Below the pieces are notes generated by a model, which was given only the letters and a program-made list of their open reading frames with translations, ran no database searches and was not told the DNA's origin. A stretch of 5,958 nt of DNA from Actinomycetes bacterium (GTDB lineage: Bacteria; Actinomycetota; Actinomycetes; Actinomycetales; Microbacteriaceae), in assembly GCA_021793715.1 (NCBI GenBank), contig JAJYSF010000071.1:1-5958 (forward strand). Direction: 5' to 3'. Of the stretch, positions 1 through 5,944 are shown piece after piece. Position numbers and translations under genes: made by a program. Numbering within the stretch: the stretch's first letter is position 1; each line of letters starts with the position of its first letter.

Positions 1-1006
1 CCGATCTCCGCAGCTCGCGGGCGGCTGGCAGAACGACGACGAGCTCTGGGATGTCGTGGCGCCGTTCGATGTGCGCCCCCAGGGTCAGGACATCATCCGC
101 ACGTGGCTGTTCTCGACGCTGCTGCGCAGTGCTCTCGAGGACGACCGGGCGCCGTGGCATCACGCCGCGATCTCCGGGTTCATCGTCGATCCGGACCGCA
201 AGAAGATGTCGAAGTCGAAGGGCAATGTCGTCACACCCGCCGACATCCTCGACAAGCACGGCTCCGACGCCGTGCGCTACTGGGCGGCATCGAGCCGCCT
301 TGGCACCGATGCGGCGTTCGACCCGCAGAACCCGACGCAGATCAAGATCGGCCGTCGCCTCGCGATCAAGGTGCTGAACGCGACGAAGTTCGCCCTCGGT
401 AACGAGGCGCCCACCGATGCGAAGGTCACGGATCCGCTCGACCTCGCAATGCTCGCGGCGCTCGACGGGGTCATCGCGCAAGCGACGACGGCGCTCGAGA
501 ACTATGACCACGCGCGCGCTCTCGAGGTCACGGAGTCGTTCTTCTGGACGTTCTGCGACGACTATCTCGAGCTCGTGAAGGACCGTGCGTATAACGGCGG
601 CCCCGAAGGCGCTTCCGCCGCCGTCGCGCTGCGCACCGCCCTCTCGACGCTCCTGCGCATGCTGGCTCCCGTCGTGTCGTTTGCGGCCGAAGAGGCATGG
701 AGCTGGTTCGAGAGCGGGTCCGTGCACGCCGCCTCGTGGCCGGTGTCCGGCGACCTCGGTGGCGACCCCGCCGTTCTTGACGCCGCTTCGCAGGCCCTGA
801 TCGGCGTGCGTCGCGCGAAGACCGAGGCGAAGGCGTCCCAGCGCACGCCGGTCGCGTCGGCGACCATCACCGCGCCCGCCGCCGACATCGCCCGCCTCGC
901 GCTCATCGAGTCGGATCTCAAGGCCGTCGGTCGCATCGCCGAGCTCGACGTCGTCGAGGGCGACGAGCTGCACGTGACCGCGATCCAACTCGACGAACAG
1001 GACTGA
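1..1006 (+). CDS. valS: Valyl-tRNA synthetase, C-terminal part (5' end outside window)
   Basis: Class I aminoacyl-tRNA synthetase that charges tRNA-Val in the cytoplasm. The reading frame is open from base 2, so the HIGH motif and most of the editing domain lie outside the window. The visible part has the end of the Rossmann catalytic core, with an intact KMSKS ATP-binding loop at bases 203-217 followed by KGN. The helical anticodon-binding domain follows (about bases 400-720), including the segment MLAPVVSFAAEEAW at 659-700. The stop is TGA at 1004-1006. The segment before KMSKS reads RPQGQDIIRTW, which matches the archaeal-like 'type 2' ValRS rather than the bacterial type 1 pattern. The protein ends soon after the anticodon domain with a short beta-like tail and no long charged coiled-coil arm, also as in type 2. 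The type 2 call is from remembered family patterns. The small gene downstream starts 2 bases after the stop. Confidence 0.97.
   Translation, partial: RSPQLAGGWQNDDELWDVVAPFDVRPQGQDIIRTWLFSTLLRSALEDDRAPWHHAAISGFIVDPDRKKMSKSKGNVVTPADILDKHGSDAVRYWAASSRLGTDAAFDPQNPTQIKIGRRLAIKVLNATKFALGNEAPTDAKVTDPLDLAMLAALDGVIAQATTALENYDHARALEVTESFFWTFCDDYLELVKDRAYNGGPEGASAAVALRTALSTLLRMLAPVVSFAAEEAWSWFESGSVHAASWPVSGDLGGDPAVLDAASQALIGVRRAKTEAKASQRTPVASATITAPAADIARLALIESDLKAVGRIAELDVVEGDELHVTAIQLDEQD
999..1002 (+). promoter_or_regulatory. Ribosome binding site of the small gene after valS
   Basis: AGGA lies inside the last valS codons, 6 bases before the ATG at 1009. It supports that start and implies translation by ribosomes finishing valS or re-entering nearby. 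Confidence 0.55.
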
Positions 1007-1008
1007 CG

Positions 1009-1242
1009 ATGCAACTCGGAACGAGGTGGCCCGCAGGCGGCGACGTGCCCGCGTCGGTGCCCGCCGCGCTCGCGGCAGAGATCGCGGCCGCGGAGCAGAA
1101 CCTGCCGCAGACCGGCCCGACGCCCATGTGGACGCTCACGTGGCTCGAGGGCCGACCCATCGCCGAGCTCGACACGGGCATCGAGATCAGCATCGACCGG
1201 GACGGCGTCGCCACCGTGTCGACGTTCGATCCGATGGACTGA
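1009..1242 (+). CDS. Small uncharacterised protein (77 aa), coupled to valS
   Basis: I do not recognise a characterised family. The predicted product is a 77-residue soluble, acidic protein with no signal peptide, membrane segment or cysteine. Its first half is rich in Ala and Pro, with a short predicted helix (PAALAAEIAAAEQ). Its second half looks like beta strands (MWTLTWLEGRPIAELD, then EISIDRDGVATVS). Three points support a real gene: the ATG lies 2 bases after the valS stop, an AGGA at 999-1002 sits 6 bases upstream inside the valS end, and the stop falls just before a strong hairpin that would close the transcript. It is probably co-transcribed and translationally coupled with valS. I recall similar small proteins behind valS in related actinobacteria but cannot verify this here. 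Function unknown. Confidence 0.72.
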   Translation: MQLGTRWPAGGDVPASVPAALAAEIAAAEQNLPQTGPTPMWTLTWLEGRPIAELDTGIEISIDRDGVATVSTFDPMD

Positions 1243-1250
1243 CACCGACG

Positions 1251-1292
1251 ACGAAGAGAGGGTCCGGACGATCGTCCGGACCCTCTCTTCGT
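1251..1292. terminator. Bidirectional terminator: 42-base perfect palindrome between convergent units
   Basis: Bases 1251-1271 are the exact reverse complement of 1272-1292. The core is GGTCCGGACGATCGTCCGGACC, flanked by GAAGAGA/TCTCTTC. In RNA either strand can form a stem of about 19 bp with a GAUC loop. It begins 8 bases after the stop of the small + strand gene and ends 3 bases from the clpX stop on the other strand, so it is placed to end both transcripts. Neither side has a real U-tract, which is common for actinobacterial hairpin terminators. Confidence 0.85.
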
Positions 1293-1295
1293 GCA

Positions 1296-2567
1296 TCAGG
1301 CGCTCTTGCGGCGCTCTCGGAAGACGACGGTCGGCGGCGCCCCGTCGTCGACGGCCGCGCGGGTGACGACGACCTTCGCGACGTCTTCGCTCGAGGGGAT
1401 CTCGAACATGATCGGCCCGAGCACGTCTTCGAGAATCGCGCGCAGGCCGCGCGCACCGGTCTTGCGGTCGACGGCGAGATCCGCGATTGCACGGAGCGCA
1501 TCCTCGTCGAAGTCGAGGTCGACCCCGTCGATGAGGAACATGCGCTGATATTGCTTCACCAGGGCGTTGCGCGGCACCGTGAGGATGTCGACGAGCGCAT
1601 CTTGATCGAGCGACTCGACCGCGGCGATCACGGGCAGGCGACCGATGAACTCGGGGATCAGCCCGAACTTGTGCAGGTCCTCCGGACGTACCTCGGTGAA
1701 GAGGCCGTCGTTGTCGCGCTTTGACTGCAGCGGAGCGCCGAATCCGACGCCCGCACGTCCGACACGCGACGAGACGATCTCTTCCAGCCCCGCGAAGGCT
1801 CCCGAGACGATGAAGAGCACGTTCGTCGTGTCGACCTGAATGAACTCCTGGTGAGGATGCTTGCGCCCGCCCTGCGGCGGGACCTGCGCGACCGTCCCCT
1901 CGAAGATCTTCAACAGCGCCTGCTGCACGCCTTCGCCGGAGACATCGCGCGTAATCGACGGGTTCTCTGCCTTGCGGGCGATCTTGTCGACCTCGTCGAT
2001 GTAGATGATGCCGTGCTCGGCCCGCTGCACGTCATAGTCCGCGGCCTGCAGCAGCTTGAGGATGATGTTCTCGACGTCTTCGCCGACGTATCCCGCCTCG
2101 GTCAGCGCCGTCGCGTCGGCGACCGCGAACGGCACATTGAGACGCTTCGCCAGCGTCTGCGCGAGGTAGGTCTTCCCGGATCCGGTCGGCCCGAGCATGA
2201 GGATGTTGCTCTTGGCGATCTCGACTTCTTCGGCCTTCTCATCGGCAGCCTTGAGCTCACCCTGTGCGCGCACCCGCTTGTAGTGGTTGTACACGGCGAC
2301 CGACAGTGCGCGCTTCGCCTGGTCCTGACCGATGACGTACTCGTCGAGGAACTCGAAGATCTCGCGCGGCTTCGGCAGATCGATCTCGGAGACTTCGCCG
2401 TCTCCGGCCGATTCGGCCATGCGCTCCTCGATGATCTCGTTGCACAGCTCGACGCACTCGTCGCAGATGTACACACCGGGGCCAGCGATCAACTGCTGGA
2501 CCTGTTTCTGGCTCTTCCCGCAGAAGGAGCACTTGAACAGGTCGGCGCTCTCGCCGATTCGGGCCAT
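1296..2567 (-). CDS. clpX: ATP-dependent Clp protease, ATPase subunit ClpX
   Basis: AAA+ unfoldase that recognises substrates, unfolds them with ATP and feeds them into the ClpP chamber. It is 423 aa, the usual length. The N-terminal zinc domain has C13, C16, C35 and C38. Walker A is GPTGSGKT at 126-133, the first pore loop GYVG at 159-162, and Walker B IIYIDE at 187-192. The RKH pore loop is at 235-237, the arginine in FIGRLP is R310, and the sensor-2 arginine in GARG is R373. The ClpP-docking loop reads VGF at 274-276, a variant of the IGF/LGF tripeptide. ATG at 2567 is the start: it begins the standard zinc-domain lead and has GGAGA (plus-strand bases 2577-2581) 9 bases upstream. clpX follows clpP2 after a 122-base gap with a hairpin and a candidate promoter, so it may be transcribed partly on its own. 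Confidence 0.98.
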   Translation of the reverse strand: MARIGESADLFKCSFCGKSQKQVQQLIAGPGVYICDECVELCNEIIEERMAESAGDGEVSEIDLPKPREIFEFLDEYVIGQDQAKRALSVAVYNHYKRVRAQGELKAADEKAEEVEIAKSNILMLGPTGSGKTYLAQTLAKRLNVPFAVADATALTEAGYVGEDVENIILKLLQAADYDVQRAEHGIIYIDEVDKIARKAENPSITRDVSGEGVQQALLKIFEGTVAQVPPQGGRKHPHQEFIQVDTTNVLFIVSGAFAGLEEIVSSRVGRAGVGFGAPLQSKRDNDGLFTEVRPEDLHKFGLIPEFIGRLPVIAAVESLDQDALVDILTVPRNALVKQYQRMFLIDGVDLDFDEDALRAIADLAVDRKTGARGLRAILEDVLGPIMFEIPSSEDVAKVVVTRAAVDDGAPPTVVFRERRKSA

Positions 2568-2605
2568 GGGATCACGTCTCCAGGATCTCGTCGCTGTGTT
2601 GTTTC

Positions 2606-2633
2606 AGGCTACCGGCTCGCACCGACGTTCGAA
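2606..2633 (-). promoter_or_regulatory. Candidate clpX promoter
   Basis: On the - strand TTCGAA (2628-2633) is followed after 16 bases by TAGCCT (2606-2611). The -10-like hexamer fits the loose TANNNT pattern of actinobacterial housekeeping promoters; the -35 match is weak. It would start RNA near base 2599, about 30 bases before the clpX ATG. Its position downstream of the hairpin after clpP2 is what makes it attractive. Confidence 0.33.
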
Positions 2634-2640
2634 CGCAGCG

Positions 2641-2675
2641 GCGCGCCCCGCCCGGAACAACCGGACGGGGCGCGC
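2641..2675 (-). terminator. Hairpin after clpP2 (terminator or attenuator before clpX)
   Basis: Arms 2641-2655 and 2661-2675 form a 15-bp GC-rich stem with a 5-base loop (UUGUU on the - strand). The single DNA mismatch becomes a G-U wobble only in the - strand transcript, the direction in which clpP2 and clpX are read; on the + strand it is a C-A mismatch. It lies 14 bases after the clpP2 stop. There is no U-tract. Confidence 0.65.
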
Positions 2676-2689
2676 GACAGAGCGGAGCG

Positions 2690-3346
2690 TCAGCTCGCCT
2701 GGGTGCGCTTTCGTGACGTGAGCACCTGGTCGACGAGGCCGTAATCGACCGCGTCCTCCGCCCCGATGATCATGTCGCGGTCGATGTCCTTGTGGATCTG
2801 CTCCGCGGAGCGGTTGGTGTGCTTCGCCATCGTGTCCTCGAGCCACTTCCGCATGCGCATGATCTCCGCAGCCTGGATCTCGATGTCGGACGCCTGGCCG
2901 TGACCGGACTGTCCGAGCGAGGGCTGGTGCATGAGGATCCGCGCGTTCGGCAGCGCGAGTCGCTTGCCGGGCGCACCGGCCGCGAGCAGCACGGACGCCG
3001 CCGATGCGGCCTGACCCAGCACGACCGTCTGGATGTCCGGCGAGATGTACTGCATCGTGTCGTAGATCGCCGTCATCGCGGTGAAGGATCCGCCCGGCGA
3101 GTTGATGTACATGATGATGTCGCGGTCAGGATCCTGGCTCTCGAGCACCAGGAGCTGCGCCATGACGTCGTCAGCCGACGCGTCGTCGACCTGGACACCC
3201 AGGAAGATGACGCGGTCTTCGAAGAGCTTGTTATACGGGTCCTGACGCTTGAAGCCGTAGGCCGTGCGCTCCTCGAACTGCGGGAGGATGTAGCGGCTGG
3301 CGGGCGTCGTAAGGCCCTGCGGTGCGGGGGTGTGCGGAGTGTGCAT
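2690..3346 (-). CDS. clpP2: ATP-dependent Clp protease, proteolytic subunit ClpP2
   Basis: Serine peptidase subunit that stacks in heptameric rings; in actinobacteria ClpP1 and ClpP2 rings combine into a mixed tetradecamer docked by ClpX or ClpC. It is 218 aa. The Ser-His-Asp triad is intact: S115 in GQAASAAS, H140 in LMHQPS, D191 in DIDRDM. The 51-residue spacing from His to Asp is the longer ClpP2 form, due to extra residues in the loop after HQPS. It closely resembles M. tuberculosis ClpP2 from memory (SRYILPQF, NPYNKLFEDR-like and QVDDASADDVMAQLLVLES segments). The first roughly 17 residues are a Pro/Thr/His-rich tail, possibly a removed propeptide. ATG at 3346 follows the clpP1 stop by 23 bases. 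AAGGGA at plus-strand 3358-3363 is 11 bases upstream, a rather long spacing, so the exact start is less sure. Co-transcribed with clpP1. Confidence 0.97.
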   Translation of the reverse strand: MHTPHTPAPQGLTTPASRYILPQFEERTAYGFKRQDPYNKLFEDRVIFLGVQVDDASADDVMAQLLVLESQDPDRDIIMYINSPGGSFTAMTAIYDTMQYISPDIQTVVLGQAASAASVLLAAGAPGKRLALPNARILMHQPSLGQSGHGQASDIEIQAAEIMRMRKWLEDTMAKHTNRSAEQIHKDIDRDMIIGAEDAVDYGLVDQVLTSRKRTQAS

Positions 3347-3369
3347 CGTGTGATCGATCCCTTGCTTGT

Positions 3370-3963
3370 TCAGTTCGACTCACGCTCGGTGCCGCCGCCA
3401 CCGGCGACGTCGCTCGCGCTCTCGCGGATGTGGTCGACGAATCCGTACTCGAGGGCTTCCGGGGCCGTGAACCAGTGGTCACGGTCGCCGTCCTCGTTGA
3501 TCTGCTCGACGGTCTTGCCCGTCTGGGCGGCCGTGATCTCAGCGAGGCGGTTCTTCATCGACACGATGAGTTCCGCCTGCGTCTGGATGTCGCTCGCCGT
3601 GCCGCCGAAACCGCCGTGCGGCTGGTGCAGGAGCACGCGGGCGTTCGGCGTGATGTAGCGCTTGCCCTTCGTCCCGCTCGTCAGCAGCAGCTGGCCCATC
3701 GACGCGGCCATGCCGATGCCGACCGTCACGATGTCATTCGGCACGAACTGCATCGTGTCGTAGATGGCCATCCCCGCGGTGATCGACCCGCCGGGCGAGT
3801 TGATGTAAAGGTAGATGTCCTTCGTCGAGTCCTCGGCTGCGAGCAGGAGGATCTTCGCGCAGATCTCGTTCGCGTTCTCGTCGCGCACCTCTGAGCCCAG
3901 CCAGATGATGCGGTCCTTCAGCAGCTGATCGAAGACACTCTGTGCCATAAGGGGTTGAGGCAT
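3370..3963 (-). CDS. clpP1: ATP-dependent Clp protease, proteolytic subunit ClpP1
   Basis: Partner subunit of ClpP2 in the Clp protease core. It is 197 aa from the chosen start. The triad is intact and spaced as in E. coli ClpP: S88 in GMAASMG, H113 in LLHQPHGG, D162 in [17 protein letters not shown] (51-59) is the family's substrate-side strand and oxyanion region. The C-terminus ends in a Gly/Glu-rich tail ([13 protein letters not shown]). I chose ATG at 3963, giving [10 protein letters not shown], because GGAG lies 5 bases upstream. A GTG two codons earlier (3969) would overlap that GGAG, and an ATG at 3948 has no visible ribosome site. It is the first gene of a clpP1-clpP2 pair separated from tig by 156 bases holding a hairpin, a promoter-like hexamer and a ClgR-like site. 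Confidence 0.97.
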   Translation of the reverse strand: MPQPLMAQSVFDQLLKDRIIWLGSEVRDENANEICAKILLLAAEDSTKDIYLYINSPGGSITAGMAIYDTMQFVPNDIVTVGIGMAASMGQLLLTSGTKGKRYITPNARVLLHQPHGGFGGTASDIQTQAELIVSMKNRLAEITAAQTGKTVEQINEDGDRDHWFTAPEALEYGFVDHIRESASDVAGGGGTERESN

Positions 3964-3968
3964 TCTCA

Positions 3969-3972
3969 CTCC
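3969..3972 (-). promoter_or_regulatory. Ribosome binding site deciding the clpP1 start
   Basis: GGAG on the - strand lies 5 bases before the ATG at 3963. It overlaps the alternative GTG at 3967-3969, which argues against that longer start. Confidence 0.6.
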
Positions 3973-3994
3973 ATTCGGGTGTGGCGTCGATATG

Positions 3995-4000
3995 ACACTA
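3995..4000 (-). promoter_or_regulatory. Candidate -10 element of clpP1-clpP2
   Basis: TAGTGT on the - strand fits TANNNT and would start RNA near 3988, about 25 bases before the clpP1 ATG. No good TTGACA-like -35 is found 16-18 bases upstream, as expected for a promoter that needs an activator. The ClgR-like site lies just beyond. Confidence 0.38.
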
Positions 4001-4027
4001 CCGGCGCGTACGTTGCGGCTCGGCCGT

Positions 4028-4045
4028 GTTCGCCGTGGGCATACG
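4028..4045 (-). promoter_or_regulatory. Candidate ClgR operator upstream of clpP1
   Basis: On the - strand this reads CGTATGCCCACGGCGAAC. Against the corynebacterial ClgR consensus as I remember it, WNNWCGCYNANRGCGWWS, it departs at two defined positions (the first W, and C to T in the first CGC). ClgR is the known activator of clpP1-clpP2 and clpC in several actinobacteria. The site centre is about 48 bases upstream of the start inferred from TAGTGT, a usual place for an activator touching the -35 region. Confidence 0.42.
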
Positions 4046-4064
4046 ACGGCCGGCGAGGAGACGG

Positions 4065-4101
4065 CGAGAGGGCCGTCGCCACGTGGCGTACGACCCTCTC
4101 G
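4065..4101 (-). terminator. Hairpin terminator after tig
   Basis: CGAGAGGG (4065-4072) pairs with CCCTCTCG (4094-4101). Inside, 4074-4076 pairs with 4090-4092 and 4077-4080 with 4085-4088, leaving one bulged base (4089) and an ACGT loop. The 4073/4093 mismatch becomes a G-U pair only in the - strand RNA, giving about 16 paired positions. It starts 18 bases after the tig stop and has no U-tract. It would separate tig from clpP1-clpP2. Confidence 0.68.
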
Positions 4102-4119
4102 TCAGTCAGACGACACGGC

Positions 4120-5472
4120 TCATTTGGCCTCGTCGGCGTCCTCCTCAGACGGCGCGGCTGCGTCGTCCGCGTCGGTGTCCTCGTCCGTCTCGTCTTCGGT
4201 CGCCGCGAAGCCCTCGAGCTCGACCGGGTCACCGTTCGTGTCGACGACCTCGGCCTTGCCGAGGACGACAGCGATGGCCTTGTTCCGCGCGACGTCGCCC
4301 ATGACAGCCTGCAGCTGGTTGCCCTGCTGCAGCGCCTGGATGAAGTCCTGCGGGCTCATACCGTACTGGCTCGACGCCTGGATGAGGTACTGCGTGAACT
4401 CGTCCTGCGAGACCTCGACCTTCAGGTCCTTCGCGATGCGGTCGAACAGGATCTGCGTGCGGAACTGCTTCTCGCTCGCCTCCGTGACCTCGGCGCGGTG
4501 CTCGTCGTCCTCGAGCCGGTTCTCCTGCTCGAGGTGGCGGTGCACCTCATCCTCGATGAGGCTCGCCGGGATCGGCAGCTCGACGGTCTCGAGGAGCTGC
4601 TCGACAAGCTTGTCGCGTGCGGCGGATCCCTGCGCGAAGGCGCCCTTCTGCTTGGCCTGGTCGGCCAACGACTCGCGCAGCTCGCCGATGGTGTCGAACT
4701 CACTCGCCATCTGGGCGAAATCGTCGTCAGCCTCAGGAAGCTCGCGCTCCTTGACCGCGGTGACGGTGATGCGCACCTCGGCCTCTTCGCCAGCGTGGTC
4801 GCCGCCGACGAGCGTGGTGCGGAAGGTCGTCTCCTCGCCGGCCGTGAGCGATTCGATCGCCTCGTCCGTGCCCTCGAGCAGCTGACCCGATCCGATCTCG
4901 TACGACACGCCCTCGGCGCGGTCGACCTCAGCGTCGTCGATCGACGCGATGAGGTCGAGCTCGACGAAGTCACCGGTCGCCGCCGGACGCTCAACCGGCA
5001 CGAGCGTGCCGAAGCGCGCGCGCAGCTCGTCCAGCTCCGTGTCGATCGCGGCATCGTCGACCTCGATCGCGTCAACCGTGACCTTCAGGCTCTCCAGGTC
5101 CGGCAGCTCGAACTCGGGTGCGACGTCGACCTCGATGTCGACCACGAGGTCGCCGGAGAAGTCCTTCTCCGCGGGCCATGTGGTCACGTCGGCGCTCGGC
5201 TGGCCGAGCACCTGCAGCTCGTTCTCCGACACGGCCTCACGGAAGAAGCGGTCGAGCCCTTCGTTGACGGCGTGCTCGATGACGGCACCGCGCCCGACGC
5301 GCTGATCGATGATCGGCGCGGGAACCTTGCCCTTACGGAAGCCGGGAATCTCGATGTCGCGCGCGATGTGCTCGTACGCGTGCTCGATGCTCGGCTTGAG
5401 CTCCTCGGGGGTGACCGTGATGTGCAGCTTCACCCGGGTCGGGCTGAGCTTCTCGACGGTGTTGTTCACCAT
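4120..5472 (-). CDS. tig: Trigger factor, ribosome-associated chaperone and prolyl isomerase
   Basis: Binds ribosomal protein L23 at the exit tunnel and shields nascent chains; it also has peptidyl-prolyl cis-trans isomerase activity. It is 450 aa. The N-terminal ribosome-binding domain carries the GFRKGKVP signature at 44-51. The FKBP-like isomerase domain spans about 163-243 (TGDFVELDL to VKERELPEA), and the helical SurA-like C-terminal chaperone domain runs from about 250 to 420. The last roughly 27 residues are a disordered, very acidic Asp/Glu/Ala tail, longer than in E. coli trigger factor and common in actinobacteria. ATG at 5472 is the start; it gives the standard N-terminus. AAGGAG (plus-strand 5485-5490) lies 12 bases upstream, a somewhat long spacing. 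It sits upstream of clpP1, the conserved tig-clpP-clpX order. Confidence 0.98.
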   Translation of the reverse strand: MVNNTVEKLSPTRVKLHITVTPEELKPSIEHAYEHIARDIEIPGFRKGKVPAPIIDQRVGRGAVIEHAVNEGLDRFFREAVSENELQVLGQPSADVTTWPAEKDFSGDLVVDIEVDVAPEFELPDLESLKVTVDAIEVDDAAIDTELDELRARFGTLVPVERPAATGDFVELDLIASIDDAEVDRAEGVSYEIGSGQLLEGTDEAIESLTAGEETTFRTTLVGGDHAGEEAEVRITVTAVKERELPEADDDFAQMASEFDTIGELRESLADQAKQKGAFAQGSAARDKLVEQLLETVELPIPASLIEDEVHRHLEQENRLEDDEHRAEVTEASEKQFRTQILFDRIAKDLKVEVSQDEFTQYLIQASSQYGMSPQDFIQALQQGNQLQAVMGDVARNKAIAVVLGKAEVVDTNGDPVELEGFAATEDETDEDTDADDAAAPSEEDADEAK

Positions 5473-5533
5473 GCTCGTTCGCTTCTCCTTGTTGCGGCGC
5501 CCACGATGGGCGTGGCCACGGGTTTGAGGTCTA

Positions 5534-5539
5534 ATTGTG
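5534..5539 (-). promoter_or_regulatory. Weak candidate -10 element of tig
   Basis: CACAAT on the - strand is the most A/T-rich hexamer in the 150-base gap between tRNA-Pro and tig and matches 4 of 6 positions of TATAAT. No convincing -35 element is present. It would give a leader of about 55 bases. Read-through from the tRNA is possible, because no clear terminator follows tRNA-Pro. Confidence 0.2.
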
Positions 5540-5622
5540 CGGCACTACGTGCCTACGGCCCGGACTCGTGCCTCCCAGAAACGCTTCCGTTCCTGCTCCT
5601 CACTCATTCGGGTGGGCCGACG

Positions 5623-5696
5623 TCGGGGCGACAGGATTTGAACCTGCGACCTCCCGCTCCCAAAGCGGGCGCTCTACCAAGCTGAGCTACGCCCCG
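5623..5696 (-). tRNA. tRNA-Pro, anticodon TGG
   Basis: 74 bases fold as a full cloverleaf on the - strand. The acceptor CGGGGCG/CGCCCCG is at 5690-5696 and 5624-5630, with discriminator A at 5623. The D stem is GCTC/GAGC. The anticodon stem CCCGC/GCGGG carries loop TTTGGGA, so the anticodon is TGG (5660-5662). The T stem GCAGG/CCTGT carries loop TTCAAAT. The gene does not encode CCA; the next bases are CG, so CCA must be added after transcription. The TGG anticodon reads CCA and, by wobble, other proline codons. Confidence 0.98.
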
Positions 5697-5735
5697 CTGA
5701 TTCCACGCACTCGGGAACACGAAACGGCCTTGAGG

Positions 5736-5741
5736 AGTCTA
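5736..5741 (-). promoter_or_regulatory. Candidate -10 element of tRNA-Pro
   Basis: TAGACT on the - strand lies 39 bases upstream of the tRNA 5' end and would give a leader of about 33 bases. The same hexamer precedes tRNA-Gly. No good -35 match is seen. Confidence 0.48.
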
Positions 5742-5809
5742 TCCGACATTCGATCGACAGACGCACAGGGCACGGCACCCACCCAGGGGTTCGATTCGCT
5801 CAGCCAAAT

Positions 5810-5852
5810 AATCGACGTCCGGGGCGGCCGCTGGCCGCCCCGGACGTCGATT
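5810..5852 (-). terminator. Terminator of tRNA-Gly: 20-bp perfect stem
   Basis: Bases 5810-5829 are the exact reverse complement of 5833-5852, with a 3-base loop. On the - strand the hairpin starts at the final A of the encoded CCA of tRNA-Gly. It is followed by ATTT after the GATT end of the stem, a short U-rich tract. It should end the tRNA-Gly transcript and leave a defined hairpin for 3' trimming. Being symmetrical, it could also stop + strand RNA. Confidence 0.85.
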
Positions 5853-5925
5853 GGAGGGGATGACGGGAATCGAACCCGCGTCACCAGTTTGGAAGACTGG
5901 GGCTCTACCATTGAGCTACATCCCC
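5852..5925 (-). tRNA. tRNA-Gly, anticodon TCC (CCA encoded)
   Basis: The cloverleaf on the - strand has acceptor GGGGATG/CATCCCC (5919-5925 and 5856-5862). The D stem is GCTC/GAGC with a 7-base loop. The anticodon stem CCAGT/ACTGG carries loop CTTCCAA, so the anticodon is TCC (5891-5893). The T stem GCGGG/CCCGT carries loop TTCGATT. The body is 71 bases with discriminator T at 5855, followed by an encoded CCA at 5852-5854. The tRNA reads GGA and, by wobble, GGG codons. Confidence 0.98.
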
Positions 5926-5944
5926 GGATCAGGCGATCCCGACG

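Noticed and set aside
562..1296. 244-codon open frame on the - strand opposite valS and the small gene
   Set aside because: It runs antisense through valS, the small gene and the terminator palindrome, with low-complexity Arg/Ser/Ala-rich content and no recognisable domain.
1851..2744. 297-codon open frame on the + strand opposite clpX
   Set aside because: Shadow of the clpX frame; the Leu/Asp/Arg-rich composition reflects GC-rich third positions.
2792..3658. 288-codon open frame on the + strand opposite clpP2 and clpP1
   Set aside because: Antisense shadow spanning two genes with intact catalytic triads; no ribosome site or domain of its own.
3964..4119. CIRCE or HspR-type (HAIR) heat-shock operators upstream of clpP1
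   Set aside because: No GCACTC-N9-GAGTGC or CTTGAGT-N7-ACTCAAG-like pair is present.
5541..5553. GGCAC-TAC-GTGCC hairpin between tRNA-Pro and tig, considered as the tRNA-Pro terminator
   Set aside because: Only 5 bp with a 3-base loop, 70 bases from the tRNA and without a U-tract; too weak to call a terminator.
3955..5685. Long open frame (576 codons) on the + strand opposite tig
   Set aside because: It is antisense to a clear trigger factor gene, has the biased composition of a codon shadow in GC-rich DNA, and its C-terminal end is a translation of the reverse complement of tRNA-Pro, a well-known false peptide.
5687..5911. 74-codon open frame on the - strand through the tRNA-Gly region
   Set aside because: It translates tRNA-Gly and its terminator hairpin. 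The peptide around SSKLVTRVRFPSSPP is a typical tRNA artefact.
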